Origin: an uncultured Collinsella sp.
GTDB taxonomy: Bacteria; Actinomycetota; Coriobacteriia; Coriobacteriales; Coriobacteriaceae
Reading direction: 5' to 3'
DNA: 6,833 nucleotides
Assembly: GCA_902493915.1 (NCBI GenBank)
Contig: CABUQY010000084.1
Span: 1 to 6,833, forward strand
Shown in pieces: positions 4,100-6,833 of the stretch. Under the pieces are notes generated by a model. It had not been told where the DNA came from. It worked only from the letters and a program-made list of their open reading frames with translations, and searched no databases. The first letter of the stretch is position 1. Every line of letters begins with the position of its first letter. Made by a program: the position numbers and the translations under genes.

Positions 4100-6661
4100 A
4101 TGAACAAGCAGCAGCTGGCCTCCAAGATATGGGAGTCCGCCAACAAGATGCGATCCAAGATCGAGGCTAACGAATACAAGGACTACATTCTTGGATTCAT
4201 CTTCTACAAGTTTCTCTCCGAGACCGAAGTCGCTCGCCTGAAGGCGCGCGACTTCGCCGAGGAGGATTTGCCGAGCCTCGTGGAAGACGACGAAGAAACG
4301 GTCGAGTTCGTCAAGGGCGAGTGCGGCTACTTCATCGCCTACGAGAACCTCTTCTCCACCTGGGTCGCCAAGGGCGGCGACTTCGAGATTTCGAACGTTC
4401 GCGACGCCCTCAATGCCTTTAGCCGTAACATTGACCCTGCCCGCAAGCGTGTCTTCGACGGCATCTTCGACACACTGCGAACCGGTCTTTCCAAGCTCGG
4501 CACTGACGCACGGAGCCAGTCCAAGGCCGCTCGCGACCTCATCTACCTCATCAAGGATATCCCGATGGACGGTCGCCAGGACTACGATGTGCTCGGCTTC
4601 ATCTACGAGTACCTTATCAGCAACTTCGCCGCCAACGCTGGCAAGAAAGCGGGAGAGTTCTACACGCCGCACGAGGTGTCCATGCTCATGAGCGAGATAG
4701 TCTCGTGGCACCTGGCCGGACGCGAGAACATCACCATCTACGACCCCACGAGCGGTTCGGGCTCGCTGCTTATCAATATCGGCAAGGCCGTGGCACGACG
4801 CAACGGCGACCCGGACTCCATCAAGTATTATGCGCAGGAGCTCAAGGAAAACACCTACAACCTCACGCGTATGAATCTGGTCATGCGTGGAATTCTTCCC
4901 GACAACATCGTGGCACGCAATGGCGACACGCTCGAGGACGACTGGCCCTGGTTCGACACCGTCGAGAACAAGGATGAGACCTACGATCCGCTCTTCGTCG
5001 ATGCCGTGGTGTCGAACCCGCCGTACTCCCAGAACTGGGATTCGGAAGACAAGGAGCTCGATCCGCGCTTCAAGTTCGGCGTGGCACCGAAGTCCAAAGC
5101 CGACTATGCCTTTTTGCTGCACGACCTATACCACCTGCGCCCCGACGGCATCATGTGCATCGTCCTGCCCCACGGCGTGCTGTTCCGCGGCGGCGAGGAG
5201 GGCGCCATTCGCAAGAACCTGGTGGAGAACCGCCATATTCAGGCAATCATCGGACTTCCTGCCAATATCTTCTTCGGCACGGGCATCCCCACCATCGTCA
5301 TGGTGCTGCGCAAGCAGCGCGAGACGAGCGACGTCTTGGTGGTGGACGCCTCCAAGCACTTCGTGAAAGAGGGCAAGAACAACAAGCTGAGGGCAAGTGA
5401 CATCAAGCGTATCGTTGACGCAGTGACAACGAACGCGACCGTCGACAAGTTCAGCCGCCTGGTTCCCATCGACGAGATTCGTGCCAACGACTATAACCTC
5501 AACATCCCGCGCTACGTGGACTCGAGCGCGGCCGCCGAAAGCTGGGACGTGTACGCCACCATGTTCGGCGGCGTGCCGAAGGCCGAGGTCGACGCGCTCG
5601 AACGCTACTGGAAAGTATGGCCGAGCCTCAAAGGGCAACTCTACCGCGACGCCGATGGTTCGTGTCTTGCGCCCGCGACCGACGACATTGCGCAAGTAGC
5701 GAAGGAAAACGCCGACGTCCGCGCCTTCTTGGGCGGCTATCGTGATGCGACAAGCCATGTACCGGCCACGCTGCGAAGCCGTTTGGTGGACGCTGCCGCT
5801 GAAGTCGATACCGTGGCGGAGGAAGAGGCCATCGCGGCGCTTTTGAAAGACGCGCTGGCGAGCACAGCCCTGATCGACGGCTACGACGCCTACCAGGCGC
5901 TCGACGATGCCTGGGTGGGAATCTCCGGCGACCTGGAGGTCATCCAGACCGAGGGGAAAGGCGCTGTGCGCAAGGTGGACCCGAATATGGTGGTCAAGAA
6001 GAAGAACGGCAAAGACGTCGAGGTGCAGGACGGCTGGGCTGGCCGCATCCTGCCGTTTGCGCTTGTGCAAGAGCACCTGCTTGCCGAAGACGTCAAGGAG
6101 ATCACTTCCCGTGATTCCCGCCTAAGCGAGATATCGCAGGAGATAGACGAGATTCTCGAAAGCTTCGACGAGGAGGACAAGGGATCCTCTGCTGCTGTCA
6201 ACGACGAAGGTTCGTTTGTGGCGGCTGAGCTCAAGAAGGCTGTGAAGGCTATCGGAAAGCACCCTGAAAACGATTTCGAGCAAGGTCTGGTTCGTGCGCA
6301 GGCGCTGCTCGATGAGGAGAAAAGCCTCAAGAAGGAGAACAAGGAAGCGAGAATGGCCCTTGAGGAGACGACCAAGGAGGTCATCGAGGGTCTGACCGAC
6401 GACCAGTGCGACGATCTGCTGGCCGCCAAGTGGATAGAGCCGCTGCAGGCCGAGCTTCTGGCCCTTCCCGAAACCGTTGTGAGCGACTTCATCGCGAAGG
6501 TAGCTGCGCTTAACGCCAAATACGCGACAACTTACTCGGACGTGTGCAACCAGATAGATGATGCAGAAAGCCAGCTGGCAGACATGTTGGGGCAGCTTAC
6601 GGGCAGTGAGTACGACATGGCGGGCATTGCCGAGCTGCACAAGCTGTTGGGTGGTGAGTAG
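4100..6661 (+). CDS. hsdM: Type I RM system methyltransferase subunit HsdM, long form
   Basis: HsdM is the N6-adenine methyltransferase subunit that works with HsdS and, when restricting, with HsdR. The N-terminal HsdM_N helical domain spans about residues 5-150 (KDYILGFIFYKFLSE at 27-41). The catalytic domain follows, with GEFYTP at 185-190. The SAM-binding motif I is DPTSGSGS (215-222), and the catalytic motif IV is NPPY (306-309). It ends near residue 480. The protein is 853 residues, against roughly 500 for classical HsdM. The extra 370 residues include an acidic helical region, a lysine-rich patch (VVKKKNGKDVEVQDG) and two coiled-coil-like stretches at about 675-693 and 733-765. This tail may take part in contacts with HsdS or HsdR. 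The start is well supported by GAGGGA at 4088-4093. It begins directly after the GIY-YIG gene and is followed by hsdS after one base, so all four genes are probably one transcript. Confidence 0.96.
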   Translation: MNKQQLASKIWESANKMRSKIEANEYKDYILGFIFYKFLSETEVARLKARDFAEEDLPSLVEDDEETVEFVKGECGYFIAYENLFSTWVAKGGDFEISNVRDALNAFSRNIDPARKRVFDGIFDTLRTGLSKLGTDARSQSKAARDLIYLIKDIPMDGRQDYDVLGFIYEYLISNFAANAGKKAGEFYTPHEVSMLMSEIVSWHLAGRENITIYDPTSGSGSLLINIGKAVARRNGDPDSIKYYAQELKENTYNLTRMNLVMRGILPDNIVARNGDTLEDDWPWFDTVENKDETYDPLFVDAVVSNPPYSQNWDSEDKELDPRFKFGVAPKSKADYAFLLHDLYHLRPDGIMCIVLPHGVLFRGGEEGAIRKNLVENRHIQAIIGLPANIFFGTGIPTIVMVLRKQRETSDVLVVDASKHFVKEGKNNKLRASDIKRIVDAVTTNATVDKFSRLVPIDEIRANDYNLNIPRYVDSSAAAESWDVYATMFGGVPKAEVDALERYWKVWPSLKGQLYRDADGSCLAPATDDIAQVAKENADVRAFLGGYRDATSHVPATLRSRLVDAAAEVDTVAEEEAIAALLKDALASTALIDGYDAYQALDDAWVGISGDLEVIQTEGKGAVRKVDPNMVVKKKNGKDVEVQDGWAGRILPFALVQEHLLAEDVKEITSRDSRLSEISQEIDEILESFDEEDKGSSAAVNDEGSFVAAELKKAVKAIGKHPENDFEQGLVRAQALLDEEKSLKKENKEARMALEETTKEVIEGLTDDQCDDLLAAKWIEPLQAELLALPETVVSDFIAKVAALNAKYATTYSDVCNQIDDAESQLADMLGQLTGSEYDMAGIAELHKLLGGE

Positions 6662-6662
6662 C

Positions 6663-6833
6663 ATGGCAGAGAAACAAAATACCCCAGAAATCCGCTTCAA
6701 GGGATTCACTGACCCTTGGGAACAGCGTAAGTTCTTGGATGTTGTCGATGTTTGCAGTGGTAAGGATTACAAGCATCTCAAAGAAGGCTCCATTCCCGTC
6801 TATGGAACCGGTGGTTTTATGACGAGCGTTGAC
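6663..6833 (+). CDS. hsdS: Type I RM specificity subunit HsdS, partial (3' end outside the window)
   Basis: The first 57 codons of an HsdS gene are present and open to the window edge. The sequence PEIRFKGFTDPWEQRKF followed by VCSGKDYKHL and GSIPVYGTGGF is the typical opening of the first target-recognition domain. HsdS reads the DNA target and scaffolds HsdM and HsdR. The ATG is separated from the hsdM stop by one base, with a modest GGGTGG (6649-6654) as ribosome site. Base composition turns somewhat more AT-rich here than in hsdM, as is common for specificity genes that are exchanged between strains. The second recognition domain, any extra hsdS copies and hsdR are not visible. Confidence 0.93.
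   Translation, partial: MAEKQNTPEIRFKGFTDPWEQRKFLDVVDVCSGKDYKHLKEGSIPVYGTGGFMTSVD

Noticed and set aside
3062..5122. A 686-codon open frame on the minus strand
   Set aside because: It lies antisense across the RHH, GIY-YIG and hsdM genes, all of which have recognisable domains and ribosome sites. It arises from GC-rich codon composition and its translation shows no recognisable family.
5126..6076. A 316-codon open frame on the minus strand inside hsdM
   Set aside because: It is the antisense shadow of the hsdM C-terminal half, with no ribosome site or family match.

Overview
The window is GC-rich bacterial DNA with dense, mostly GC-ending codons. The mix of a DUF4143-type ATPase, a GIY-YIG/DUF4357 protein inside a type I restriction-modification (RM) operon, and TAGACT/TATAAT-type promoters would fit a gut actinobacterium of the Coriobacteriia (Collinsella-like). 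That assignment is inference from general character; no marker gene in the window fixes it.

Layout. (1) Positions 1-722, plus strand: the 3' part of a gene for a low-complexity, acidic, single-pass membrane protein of unknown function. (2) Positions 760-2082, minus strand: a complete AAA ATPase with a C-terminal DUF4143/PD-(D/E)XK-like domain, convergent with the first gene. (3) Positions 2083-2447: a 365-base divergent intergenic region packed with signals. Next to the ATPase are four copies of a 12-base motif spaced exactly 33 bp apart. Next to the rightward gene are a palindrome, a likely sigma-70 promoter, a GC hairpin and a folded leader that resembles the SAM-I/SAM-IV riboswitch clan. 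The last pairing helix of that leader runs into the Shine-Dalgarno sequence. (4) Positions 2448-2870: a 140-residue protein I do not recognise, apparently controlled by that leader. (5) Positions 2871-3050: a candidate terminator, then a strong -10 box surrounded by repeated TGCAA/GCATTT half-sites. (6) Positions 3051-6833: a tightly packed operon of a ribbon-helix-helix regulator, a GIY-YIG nuclease-like protein with a DUF4357-like tail, an unusually long HsdM methyltransferase (853 residues), and the start of HsdS, which is cut by the window edge.

How the parts work together. HsdM and HsdS form the modification enzyme of a type I RM system. No HsdR is in the window; it may lie to the right or elsewhere. 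The ribbon-helix-helix protein is the first gene of the operon and sits just downstream of operator-like repeats, so it is a natural candidate for an autorepressor that times expression of the RM genes. The GIY-YIG protein is a recurrent but little-studied companion of such operons. The most unusual items are the SAM-riboswitch-like leader in front of an orphan gene and the 33-bp phased repeat array in front of the ATPase.
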